A DNA stretch of 8,653 nt from an uncultured Desulfobulbaceae bacterium (GCA_947260045.1 CAMYOP010000107.1:1-8653); one strand, 5' to 3'. Shown: positions 1 through 6,848, numbered from the stretch's first letter. Notes: a model not told the origin generated them from the sequence alone. A program made the numbers and translations.

Positions 1-161
1 CGCTGGGTCGCATAGAGTAGATCATAGCCACATGCAGAAAGCTTATATTTCTGCAGGCGTTCCGGTGAAAGGCCACCGTTTGCCTTGAGATCAAAAGGGC
101 TAACCGCAAGTTCCTGTAATCTTTTCGTTGCTTGCAATGAGGAAAAGTCATTAAATTCCAT
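1..161 (-). CDS. pgi: Probable glucose-6-phosphate isomerase, N-terminal fragment (runs off left edge)
   Basis: Only the first 53 codons are inside the window; the frame is open to position 1. The visible peptide begins MEFNDFSSLQATKRLQEL and ends CGYDLLYATQR. The pattern of a short helix, then 'PFDL', a Gly-containing turn, 'LSPERL' and finally 'LLYATQR' resembles the N-terminus of a glucose-6-phosphate isomerase subgroup that I recall from Desulfobacterota. That enzyme interconverts glucose-6-P and fructose-6-P in the cytosol. No catalytic residue is visible, because these lie further downstream, so the name rests on N-terminal resemblance alone. The ATG at 161 is supported by a GGGAG Shine-Dalgarno sequence (168-172 on the plus strand) six bases upstream. 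It lies 257 bp downstream of rpe on the same strand, and a second sugar-phosphate enzyme there fits metabolically. It has its own candidate promoter. The alternative is an unrelated protein sharing a short motif. Confidence 0.5.
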   Translation of the reverse strand, partial: MEFNDFSSLQATKRLQELAVSPFDLKANGGLSPERLQKYKLSACGYDLLYATQ

Positions 162-182
162 ACCAGTCTCCCAAAAACCTTC

Positions 183-191
183 AGTATACCA
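183..191 (-). promoter_or_regulatory. Candidate extended -10 promoter for pgi
   Basis: Read on the minus strand this is TGGTATACT, an extended -10 (TG-n-TATACT, 5 of 6 matches to TATAAT). It lies 22 bases before the ATG at 161 and just upstream of the GGGAG ribosome-binding site. A start of transcription near 176 would give a very short leader. There is no good -35 at 16-18 bp spacing (only TGGCAA at 15 bp), which is tolerable for extended -10 promoters. This is inference from motif and position only. Confidence 0.4.
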
Positions 192-200
192 AAAACATTA

Positions 201-379
201 TGATTGCCACTAATATCGCCGGGAGACAGATTAAATTTTTCCTAAACCTAAGGGGACCGAATTTTTTTCGCCTATTTTCGCCTATTATAAGCGATAAATC
301 ATTCTGTCTCCCGAATATTAACGGAAAATAAAATTGGTCCCCTCCCTTTTAGTTTCTAAATGAGTTTGAATGGTAATCA
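201..379. repeat. Interleaved inverted repeats; possible REP/MITE-like element remnant
   Basis: This is an AT-rich intergenic block. A perfect 11-bp inverted repeat pairs CGGGAGACAGA (220-230) with TCTGTCTCCCG (303-313). A second pair, GGGGACC (252-258) with GGTCCCC (336-342), extends into complementary A/T runs with one bulged base. The two pairs are interleaved (a-b-a'-b') rather than nested. Inside is a 10-bp tandem repeat of TTTTCGCCTA (265-274 and 275-284) and a small TCGC/GCGA hairpin (278-294). The outermost near-match is TGATTGCCA (201-209) against TGGTAATCA (371-379), 8 of 9 complementary. GGGGACAGA- and GGTCCCC-type repeats are, from memory, frequent beside REP-associated (Y1) transposases in Proteobacteria. 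No transposase is present here, so a non-autonomous or decayed copy is the likeliest reading. The boundaries are uncertain. Confidence 0.45.
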
Positions 380-380
380 C

Positions 381-415
381 AAAAAAAAGCTAACGTTTAT
401 TCACACAATGTAAAC
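381..415 (-). terminator. Weak candidate terminator downstream of rpe
   Basis: On the minus strand, just after the rpe stop, GTTTA (411-415) can pair with TAAAC (395-399) across an 11-base loop. An eight-T run (381-388) follows six bases later. The stem is only five AT-rich pairs, so termination may be weak. Position and T-run are the main support. Confidence 0.25.
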
Positions 416-418
416 TTT

Positions 419-1081
419 TTAAAACCCAGCAAGCTCTTTTAATTCTTTTATAACAGAGGCTCGATCCGGCTGACCAAAAACAGCAGAACCAGCAACAAAA
501 ATATTAGCCCCTGCGTCAGCAACTCGTTTAATAGTTTTCGGACTGACCCCTCCATCAATTTCAATCCCTGCCGTTGACCCTATCTGATCTAAATTTGCAC
601 GAAGCTTTTGAATTTTCCCAAGGGTCGACTCGATAAATGACTGCCCGCCAAATCCTGGATTAACACTCATGAGCATTACGAGATCAACATCTTCCAAAAT
701 ATAGTCCAGGGAGGAAAGAGGGGTCGCAGGATTCAAGACCACGCCTGCTTTTTTTCCAAGATTCTTTATCTGCTGAATGGTTCGATGAAGATGTGTAGAC
801 GCCTCCACATGTACTGTAATCCAGTCTGCGCCTGCTTTTGCAAAGTCTTCAAGGTATTGATCTGGATCAGAGATCATAAGGTGCACATCAAGAGGCAAAT
901 CAGTAATCCTGCGAACAGCCTTAACAACCAGAGGACCAATGGTAATATTGGGCACAAAATGGCCATCCATTACATCAACGTGGATCACCTCTGCGCCTGC
1001 CTTTTCAACACTTGCAATCTCTTCCCCTAGTCTGGCAAAATCAGCTGACAAAATAGAGGGAGCTATCATCATTGAATTCAT
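419..1081 (-). CDS. rpe: Ribulose-phosphate 3-epimerase
   Basis: Cytosolic metal-dependent epimerase that interconverts D-ribulose-5-P and D-xylulose-5-P in the pentose phosphate pathway. At 220 aa it has the full family length for a single TIM barrel. Visible motifs in order: APSILSADF (7-15), HVDVMDGHFVPN (34-45) with metal/catalytic candidates H34 and D36, DVHLMI (65-70) with H67, the GVVLNPATP strand (113-121), MSVNPGFGGQ (138-147), EIDGGV (174-179) with the second catalytic Asp D176, and the phosphate-binding GSAVFG (198-203). The ATG at 1081 is chosen because a GGAG sits five bases upstream. Met4 and Met5 are possible alternatives but less well spaced from it. The gene follows dprA on the same strand after 100 bp and precedes the probable pgi, so carbohydrate genes cluster at this end. 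All expected key residues are present. Confidence 0.97.
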   Translation of the reverse strand: MNSMMIAPSILSADFARLGEEIASVEKAGAEVIHVDVMDGHFVPNITIGPLVVKAVRRITDLPLDVHLMISDPDQYLEDFAKAGADWITVHVEASTHLHRTIQQIKNLGKKAGVVLNPATPLSSLDYILEDVDLVMLMSVNPGFGGQSFIESTLGKIQKLRANLDQIGSTAGIEIDGGVSPKTIKRVADAGANIFVAGSAVFGQPDRASVIKELKELAGF

Positions 1082-1181
1082 ACATACTCCAATTTATAGT
1101 GAACTTTACAAAAACCACGCCCATTGCAATTTCTGCACTTGAACCATCTCCTTTATACAAAATTTACAAAGGCTTTACCTC

Positions 1182-2291
1182 TTATTCTTCTATCAGCTCG
1201 TATTGTTGTCCAGGAACTTGCCGCACGTACCCTTTTAATTCCAGACTAAGCAGCAGAGAGTGAAGCTGCGCGGGTTCCTTACCACTGGCATCTGCCAGTT
1301 TATCTATGTTTAAAGGGTATACTTCCAGAAAAGGAAGGACCTTTTGTTCGTCAGAACTGAGAGCCTGGCGCCTGAGTTCAGGAGAAAAATCATGGCTCTG
1401 ACAGACAAGAGCAAGTTCATCGACAATATCCTTGGCACAATGAACAAGGTGAGCACCCTGCTGCAATAATCTGTGGGTTCCACCACTTTTGGCCGAGTCA
1501 ATTCTCCCTGGAACTGCAAAAACTTCTCTCCCCTGGTCCAAGGCTAAACGAGCAGTAATAAGAGAACCTGATTTCACGGTGGCCTCTATGACAATCACAC
1601 CAAGAGAAATTCCACTGATAATTCTATTGCGGGCAGGAAAACGAAATGCATCTGGTTTTGTTTGCAGGGGATACTCACTGATCACTGCGCCATTTTGAGC
1701 GACCTGGGTGTAGAGCTTTTCATTCTGCTTAGGATAGAACACGTCTAGCCCGCATCCAAGTACGCCAACAGTTTCCCCTCCACCAGCAATTGCTCCACGA
1801 TGGGCTTCGCTATCAATTCCCAAAGCCAGGCCACTGACCACAGTAAAACCCATTTTACCAAGATCACGGGAGAGGGTATAACTTATCTGTTTTCCATAGG
1901 AGGTTGCGGCGCGAGAGCCGACCACTGCTATGGCCGGCTTCTTCAAAGATTCCAGTGGGCCAGAGCTGTAAAGACAAGCAGGTGGATCGTAAATATTTTC
2001 AAGTAATCTTGGATATGAGGAGCTGCCTGGACAGTGGAATAAAAAATTTCGCCTAGAGAGTGTGGCAAGCTCTTGGCGTACACTTGCGCGGAGATTCTCC
2101 AAAAATGTTTGATCGTTAAAGGTGCGGACAAGCTTTTTACCAATTCCAGAAACTTGAGAAAGTCTCGCGGCACTTGCTTGAAAAATATTTTCCGGAGTCC
2201 CAATTTCAGCAAGCAGGCGTGCGAGAAGAGCTGGCCCAAGGCCTGGAATACGACTAAGCGTGAGCCACTTCTCCTTCAGGTCATCATCCAT
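1182..2291 (-). CDS. dprA: DNA-processing protein DprA (Smf)
   Basis: Binds incoming single-stranded DNA and loads RecA during natural transformation; it is also conserved in bacteria not known to be competent. At 369 aa it has the usual full-length architecture. Residues 1-60 form a helix-hairpin-helix/SAM-like domain (IPGLGPALLARLL at 15-27, second hairpin VSGIGKKLV at 47-55). Residues about 85-290 form the Rossmann-like DprA core, with VVGSRAAT (123-130), SGLALGIDSEAH (153-164), GVLGCGLDVFYP (176-187), RFPARNRIISG (217-227), SGSLITARLALDQGR (241-255) and GGTHRLLQQGA (270-280). Residues about 310-365 form a C-terminal winged-helix domain. Start ATG 2291 has an AGGG five bases upstream. It lies 56 bp after rpoD on the same strand with no clear terminator between them, so readthrough from rpoD is plausible. 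Confidence 0.96.
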   Translation of the reverse strand: MDDDLKEKWLTLSRIPGLGPALLARLLAEIGTPENIFQASAARLSQVSGIGKKLVRTFNDQTFLENLRASVRQELATLSRRNFLFHCPGSSSYPRLLENIYDPPACLYSSGPLESLKKPAIAVVGSRAATSYGKQISYTLSRDLGKMGFTVVSGLALGIDSEAHRGAIAGGGETVGVLGCGLDVFYPKQNEKLYTQVAQNGAVISEYPLQTKPDAFRFPARNRIISGISLGVIVIEATVKSGSLITARLALDQGREVFAVPGRIDSAKSGGTHRLLQQGAHLVHCAKDIVDELALVCQSHDFSPELRRQALSSDEQKVLPFLEVYPLNIDKLADASGKEPAQLHSLLLSLELKGYVRQVPGQQYELIEE

Positions 2292-2347
2292 AAAAACCCT
2301 GCCCGAGCAAATTTCAGAAACAGACTAAAAAAGAAAAGCGTATAGTA

Positions 2348-3997
2348 TCAATCACCTATGAACAGGCGTAAATCGCCACTTCTTGTAGGATGACGCAATT
2401 TCTTAATCGCCTGGGCTTCAATTTGTCGTATGCGCTCTCTGGTGACTTCAAAACACTTACCCACCTCTTCCAGGGTGTAATCAGTACCGACATCTATACC
2501 ATAGCGCATGCGGAGAACCTTTTCTTCACGTGGCGTCAAAGAGGACATCACCTGACAGAGACAACGCTTCAAACTTTCTGTCATTGATGCTTCCTGGGGA
2601 TCTGGATGGGCATGATCTTCGATAAAATCACTGAGCATTGTATCTTCTTCATCCCCAACTGGAGCATCAAGCGAGATCGCATCCTTTGCAATTTTCAGAG
2701 CAATCTGTACTTTTTCCACCTCAGTTCCAAGCTGATCTGCCATCTCTTCTGGTGTTGGCTCACGGGATTCTGCCCTTGTGAAATCTTTGGCAAAACGGAG
2801 CATCCTGTTTACGGTCTCAATCATATGAACAGGCAACCTGATTGTTCTTCCCTGGTCAGCGATGCCACGGGTAATAGATTGACGAATCCACCAGGTGGCA
2901 TATGTTGAAAATTTATAGCCGCGCTTATAATCATATTTTTCAACAGCCTTCATCAGACCGATATTGCCTTCCTGGATCAAGTCTGGCAGCTGAAGCCCTC
3001 TATTCAAGAACTTCTTCGATACAGATATGACTAAGCGCAAATTTGCCCGAATCAGGGCTTCTTTTGCCTGCTTCGTAGTTTCTCTACCGATATCAATATC
3101 TGTTAAAATCTCATTGAATTTTTTGAAATCAACACCGATACTTTCTGCCAAATGCAGGGAAACGCGCCGTTCAATTTCTGCATAATCGACATCACCTGAT
3201 CCACCCTCAGCAAGCTTCCTCCTGGCTGCAAGATGTTCTCGCTGAGTAGCTTTCACCTGAACTCTTTTAAATTTATGACTGAGTTCCTGTACTGCATCAG
3301 CTAAAGAAAAAATTCCTTTCCCATAGAGACGATAGTCCTTGAAAAGATTGGCTATCTCGTTACCGACGGCCAGTATCTTGCTAACGAGGTCTATTTCTTT
3401 TTCTTTATCACCTATAATTGACTTGAGGTGGTCAAACAGATCCGTTCGTTTTGCATTGAGAACTTTTGCTTCTTCAACGTGCTGTAAAAACTCTGTTTTA
3501 ACAGAGGCAAAAGAACGTTCATCGTTTTCAGATAAACCCTTTAAGACCGTATTGATTCTTATCTTGCCAGTCACAAGCCCTTGGGCGAGATCTTCAAGGG
3601 TTGAGACTCCGAGGGTTAGACGCAAAACCGCCTGCTGAACAAGCTTTTCACCATCTTCAATCATGCGGGCAAGTTCAATTTCCTCTTCATGGCTGAGAAG
3701 AGTCAGGTTTCCCATCTCCCGAAGATAAATATTCATCGGGTCAATGCTTGTGCCTTGACCGCGGCGATCATTAGCTTTTCGTCTGTCCCTTCCTTTACGA
3801 CGATCAAGAGCAGATCTCGAATCTAAGCCAGCGGAGCCAATACTCTCTACATTTTTATCGTTTATGGCATCAATGAGAGAAGATTCAATTTTCCCTTCAA
3901 AAAGACCGGTAAGATCTTCCATCTTTTCATTCTCGCCTAAACTCTCCACTTCATTTTCGTCAATTTCCTTTCCAGGAGGTGTTCCTTTTCCAGACAT
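2348..3997 (-). CDS. rpoD: RNA polymerase primary sigma factor (sigma-70/RpoD)
   Basis: Housekeeping sigma factor that directs core RNA polymerase to -35/-10 promoters. Domains over 549 aa: an acidic leader (1-60); an Arg/Lys-rich stretch (65-82); region 1.2 beginning DPMNIYLREMG (86-96); the long 'non-essential' region (about 120-305) typical of primary sigmas; region 2 (about 313-383) with LRLVISVSKKF, DLIQEGNIGLMKAVEKYDY, and the melting and -10 reading helices FSTYATWWIRQSITR (363-377); region 3 (about 390-470); and region 4 (about 484-537) with SLTPREEKVLRMRYG and the -35 helix-turn-helix VTRERIRQIEAQAIKKLRHP. The C-terminus is normal. No region 1.1 is recognisable, which is unusual for an RpoD. 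ATG 3997 has a GAGGGGG five bases upstream. It follows dnaG by 201 bp, the common dnaG-rpoD order. Confidence 0.97.
   Translation of the reverse strand: MSGKGTPPGKEIDENEVESLGENEKMEDLTGLFEGKIESSLIDAINDKNVESIGSAGLDSRSALDRRKGRDRRKANDRRGQGTSIDPMNIYLREMGNLTLLSHEEEIELARMIEDGEKLVQQAVLRLTLGVSTLEDLAQGLVTGKIRINTVLKGLSENDERSFASVKTEFLQHVEEAKVLNAKRTDLFDHLKSIIGDKEKEIDLVSKILAVGNEIANLFKDYRLYGKGIFSLADAVQELSHKFKRVQVKATQREHLAARRKLAEGGSGDVDYAEIERRVSLHLAESIGVDFKKFNEILTDIDIGRETTKQAKEALIRANLRLVISVSKKFLNRGLQLPDLIQEGNIGLMKAVEKYDYKRGYKFSTYATWWIRQSITRGIADQGRTIRLPVHMIETVNRMLRFAKDFTRAESREPTPEEMADQLGTEVEKVQIALKIAKDAISLDAPVGDEEDTMLSDFIEDHAHPDPQEASMTESLKRCLCQVMSSLTPREEKVLRMRYGIDVGTDYTLEEVGKCFEVTRERIRQIEAQAIKKLRHPTRSGDLRLFIGD
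3752..3805 (-). repeat. Hexapeptide repeat coding for (DRRxxx)x3 in RpoD
   Basis: Within the rpoD reading frame, residues 65-82 read as three tandem six-residue units: DRRKGR, DRRKAN, DRRGQG. The Asp-Arg-Arg core is invariant. The units differ at the nucleotide level, so this is a protein-level repeat rather than a recent DNA duplication. It sits where a linker between region 1.1 and region 1.2 would be expected. Confidence 0.8.
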
Positions 3998-4094
3998 CTA
4001 TGCCCCCTCAGCTTGATCTAAAAAAACGAAAAAGCTTGAATAATGCAAATCAATAAACGCCACAGTGCCAACAAACAACCATAACGCTAACGTC

Positions 4095-4108
4095 TTGATA
4101 ATAATCAA
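4095..4108. promoter_or_regulatory. Perfect FNR-type palindrome in rpoD leader
   Basis: The sequence TTGAT-AATA-ATCAA matches all ten specified bases of the classical FNR consensus TTGAT-N4-ATCAA. Its centre is about 104 bp upstream of the rpoD ATG, in the dnaG-rpoD spacer. I could not find a convincing -35/-10 pair at the canonical -41.5 or -61.5 distance on the minus strand, and the region is AT-rich, so a chance match is possible. A Crp/FNR-family regulator of rpoD is inference. Confidence 0.35.
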
Positions 4109-4166
4109 TTTTTCCCAAAAAACGGCCCTGCACACTATCGAACTTACTGATAATAGGAAATAATAT

Positions 4167-4172
4167 ATTATA
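4167..4172 (-). promoter_or_regulatory. Possible -10 hexamer upstream of rpoD
   Basis: On the minus strand this reads TATAAT, a perfect -10, within an AT-only stretch (about 4161-4175) just after the dnaG stop. No recognisable -35 or TGn extension precedes it, so it may be composition rather than a promoter. It would give rpoD a leader of about 165 nt that includes the FNR-like site. Confidence 0.2.
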
Positions 4173-4198
4173 TATCTGTACCAGAATTTATTTTTCTT

Positions 4199-6004
4199 TC
4201 AATAGCTTATATTCAAATTAGAGATTTTTTTACCTATTTCCTGTTTTTCCTTTATAAGTTCCATTAAAAGGGCTATGTCACCGGCTTTTTGCGCTTTATC
4301 TATTCGCTTTTGCAAATCTGCACCGCTTTGTCGATTGTGAGTGTAATGCAGCCAAGTCAAAATCTCCCTATACATTAGCTGCTCTTGCTCGGCATCATCG
4401 TCTCCATTTTCTTCAGTTGCCCGCATAAGCAACTTGGCCACATAATTTCTTTCGGATTCTCCTGTCAAAGTACTGAGAAGCATATCAGGTGTTGCATCCC
4501 CATCTACAGTTGTCTGCTTCAAACAATCAACAATCTCCATGACTATTGGCTCACGAATCGTCTTTTCAAGACCTGCGGCAAGCAGTTCATGTAAAAACTC
4601 CGGGTACAGAATTAAAAAATCAACGAGCTGACGTTGCATACGGGGTAAATCATTGAGAGATTTCGGCTCCTGTCCGACCTCCAATGATTTTTTAGATTTG
4701 TTGACCTGTTTTTTCAGCCGAAACTGGGAAGAATGGATACCTAGTTTTTCACTGAAATGTGCTGTCATCAATGAGCGTTGCGAAGGATCTGTTGCAGAAT
4801 TAATAAGCTCTTGCAACTCTCCAACTATCTTATTTTTACCTTCAAGAGATACACCATGTTTTTTCACATACGAATCAAAAACGAATTCTGCCAGTGACTG
4901 AGCCTCATCCACCAAAGCATAGATACCTTCGGGACCTTTTTCCCGTACCAGGGAATCAGGGTCATGTTCTTGGGGCAAAAGAGCAACTCTTGCATCAACC
5001 TGCTCAGACAGAAACAGCGGTACCGAACGCATTGCAGCTTTAAGGCCAGCACTATCGCCATCAAACAACAATATTACCTCATCACAAAAACCCTTGAGTA
5101 AACGAATGTGATTATGGGTAAGAGAGGTCCCAAGAGGCGCCACGACATTTTCAATTCCATGTGCCGCAAGCAATAGCAAGTCAAAATTCCCCTCCACGAC
5201 GATGGCCTTTCGGTCCTTCCTGATAGCTTCTTTATGTTGAAAAAGACCAAACAGAGTCCTGCTTTTATCAAAAATAGGACTCTCTGGAGAGTTCATATAT
5301 TTAGGATTTCCTTCACCTAAAATACGACCACCAAAAGCAACGGTTCTTCCTGTCATGCCGACAATGGGAAAAAGAACCCTGTCACGAAAACGATCATAAT
5401 ATCCACCCTGATCCTTTTTAACCCCCAGGCCAGCTTTCTCGATCGCCTGGACTGCATATTGTTTCCTCTGCAAAATGTTTGTGACAAAAGTCCAGCCACC
5501 GTCTTTCGGATCTGGGGCATAACCCAGGTGATATTTTTCTATCATCTCAGCTGATACCCCTCTCTCCTTCAGGTATATCCTGGCCTTCTCAGATTTTTTT
5601 TCTTTAAGAAGGTAGGTGTGATAGATCTCAGCTGCGGATTGATTAACCAAATAGAGAAGTTCGCGTTCCTTGATTTTCTTTTTATCCGCTTCGCTCAGCT
5701 GCTGTTCGGGCAGATCAATCTGATAACGCTTGGCTAACTCTTTGAGTGCCTCAGGAAATGAGAGCCGATGATATTTCATGATAAAGGAAAATATATCGCC
5801 AGATTCACCACAGCCAAAACAATGAAAGAACTGTCCCTGGGGATTCACACTGAATGAAGGGGTTTTTTCAGCATGAAAAGGACAGAGACCCGAGTACCTG
5901 GAGCCTGCTTTTTTCAGCTCCACGCTCTCGCCAATAAGCTGGACGATATCTGAGGCTTCCCGCACTCTATTTTTTATTTCATCTCGAGATGTTAATGAAG
6001 TCAT
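4199..6004 (-). CDS. dnaG: DNA primase DnaG
   Basis: Synthesises RNA primers at the replication fork with the DnaB helicase. Residue numbers here count from the upstream TTG at 6019. A CHC2 zinc-ribbon lies at 46-70 (CPFH with C46 and H49, then CFGC with C67 and C70). The catalytic core has RDRVLFPI (213-220) with the AFGGR motif (228-232). The TOPRIM domain has EGNFD (276-280), LGTSLT (296-301), LLFDGDSAG (317-325) with D320 and D322, and DPDSL (353-357). The C-terminal part (about 455-600) should be the helicase-binding domain and is divergent as usual. I prefer ATG 6004 (601 aa), which puts the first zinc Cys at residue 41, as in typical DnaG. The frame can also open at TTG 6019 (606 aa). 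Neither start has a good Shine-Dalgarno sequence. It is first in the minus-strand block, and rpsU is not upstream. Confidence 0.95.
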   Translation of the reverse strand: MTSLTSRDEIKNRVREASDIVQLIGESVELKKAGSRYSGLCPFHAEKTPSFSVNPQGQFFHCFGCGESGDIFSFIMKYHRLSFPEALKELAKRYQIDLPEQQLSEADKKKIKERELLYLVNQSAAEIYHTYLLKEKKSEKARIYLKERGVSAEMIEKYHLGYAPDPKDGGWTFVTNILQRKQYAVQAIEKAGLGVKKDQGGYYDRFRDRVLFPIVGMTGRTVAFGGRILGEGNPKYMNSPESPIFDKSRTLFGLFQHKEAIRKDRKAIVVEGNFDLLLLAAHGIENVVAPLGTSLTHNHIRLLKGFCDEVILLFDGDSAGLKAAMRSVPLFLSEQVDARVALLPQEHDPDSLVREKGPEGIYALVDEAQSLAEFVFDSYVKKHGVSLEGKNKIVGELQELINSATDPSQRSLMTAHFSEKLGIHSSQFRLKKQVNKSKKSLEVGQEPKSLNDLPRMQRQLVDFLILYPEFLHELLAAGLEKTIREPIVMEIVDCLKQTTVDGDATPDMLLSTLTGESERNYVAKLLMRATEENGDDDAEQEQLMYREILTWLHYTHNRQSGADLQKRIDKAQKAGDIALLMELIKEKQEIGKKISNLNISY

Positions 6005-6116
6005 CGTTTTTTTAGCCAATATCGTTGTGAAAAACTGTTCTTAATCGGGTAGGATGTATGTTTACGCCATAAGGTAATAGAGGACAAATCATTTTGCAGA
6101 TTAGAGTGTCAAAGGT

Positions 6117-6848
6117 ATGAGACCATCCATCGAAGATCTTCTTTCTTATGAAATTAGAAAAGAAATTGCAGGTAGGTATTTTGGCTTCCGCAAACTCATT
6201 GAAGATGACATTCGCAACTATGATAATCAAATTCTTGAGTCCTCACTGAGACTTGAGCAAAAGATAGGGTATGATTTGGTCAGACTGTATATCCTACTGA
6301 AAGATGAAGATCTTATCCATGATTTTTTTGCCATTGCAGGACTCGAACAATTGATCTTTTTTGACCCTTACCTGATGGAATCGCCAACTCTAAGGAAAAA
6401 AGTTTTTGCTGGTCAGGAAGTTTATGGCCTGACCAAAGCCGGCCGGTTTAAAAATATTGTGAAAGATACTTACCAGGCCCTGGCAGACCACATAGATGAT
6501 TATCGGGGAAGCCTGACAAAACTGCACATGGAGCAGGAAACAATTGTTGAAGAGATCAAACTGTTCTACAAAAAAAACGACCTGGGTATGATCATGGGAT
6601 TTTTACGCGGCCTGGAAGGGAACAGTGTATTTTCATCAGGAAACATGGAAGGAGGGCATACCCCCCAAACAGGAGAAGGCCTTGAAGAAAAAATGCGCGT
6701 CAACCCTCCTCCACCAGTCAAAGAACTCCTGCCAAGCATTGCCCCCATTGCTCCATATAATCAAATAAAAAAACAACTGAAAATCATTATTGAACGGGCA
6801 TTCCGACTGCAGCACAATCTCGACTGGAGGGAAATAACCCGCCCATGA
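6117..6848 (+). CDS. Conserved-looking hypothetical protein, helical with Pro/Gly linker
   Basis: I cannot assign a function. The 243-aa product looks soluble: no signal peptide or membrane segment is seen. Residues 1-165 are strongly charged and predicted helical by eye, opening SIEDLLSYEIRKEIA, with an ordered-looking middle (FFDPYLMESPTLRKKVFAG at 81-99) and a second helix ending IKLFYKKNDLGMIMGFLRGL. Residues about 168-212 form a low-complexity Gly- then Pro-rich linker containing NPPPP (196-200). Residues 214-235 form a basic amphipathic helix (YNQIKKQLKIIIERAF). The tidy domain plus linker plus tail layout suggests an adaptor or regulatory role, but that is inference. I have a vague memory of similar hypotheticals in Desulfobacterota. 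ATG 6117 is the first possible start because a TAG precedes it at 6102. The AAAGG before it is only one base away, so initiation looks weak. It is divergent from dnaG and overlaps the next gene by 4 bp. Confidence 0.85.
   Translation: MRPSIEDLLSYEIRKEIAGRYFGFRKLIEDDIRNYDNQILESSLRLEQKIGYDLVRLYILLKDEDLIHDFFAIAGLEQLIFFDPYLMESPTLRKKVFAGQEVYGLTKAGRFKNIVKDTYQALADHIDDYRGSLTKLHMEQETIVEEIKLFYKKNDLGMIMGFLRGLEGNSVFSSGNMEGGHTPQTGEGLEEKMRVNPPPPVKELLPSIAPIAPYNQIKKQLKIIIERAFRLQHNLDWREITRP

Noticed and set aside
1082..1181. TATAAA sequences in the dprA-rpe spacer as an rpe promoter
   Set aside because: Two TATAAA-like hexamers occur on the minus strand, but neither has a -35 at suitable spacing and one is only about 10-15 bases from the ATG. 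Transcription from upstream is as likely.
2073..2345. 90-aa plus-strand open frame over the dprA start
   Set aside because: It overlaps the well-supported DprA N-terminus in antisense and shows no domain.
6107..6112. Perfect TTGACA on the minus strand upstream of dnaG
   Set aside because: No acceptable -10 is found 16-18 bp downstream (the 17-bp position reads ATTTGT), so it is not called as a promoter.
6012..6230. 72-aa minus-strand open frame across the divergent spacer
   Set aside because: It overlaps both dnaG's upstream region and the start of the 243-aa gene, with no motif or good ribosome-binding site.
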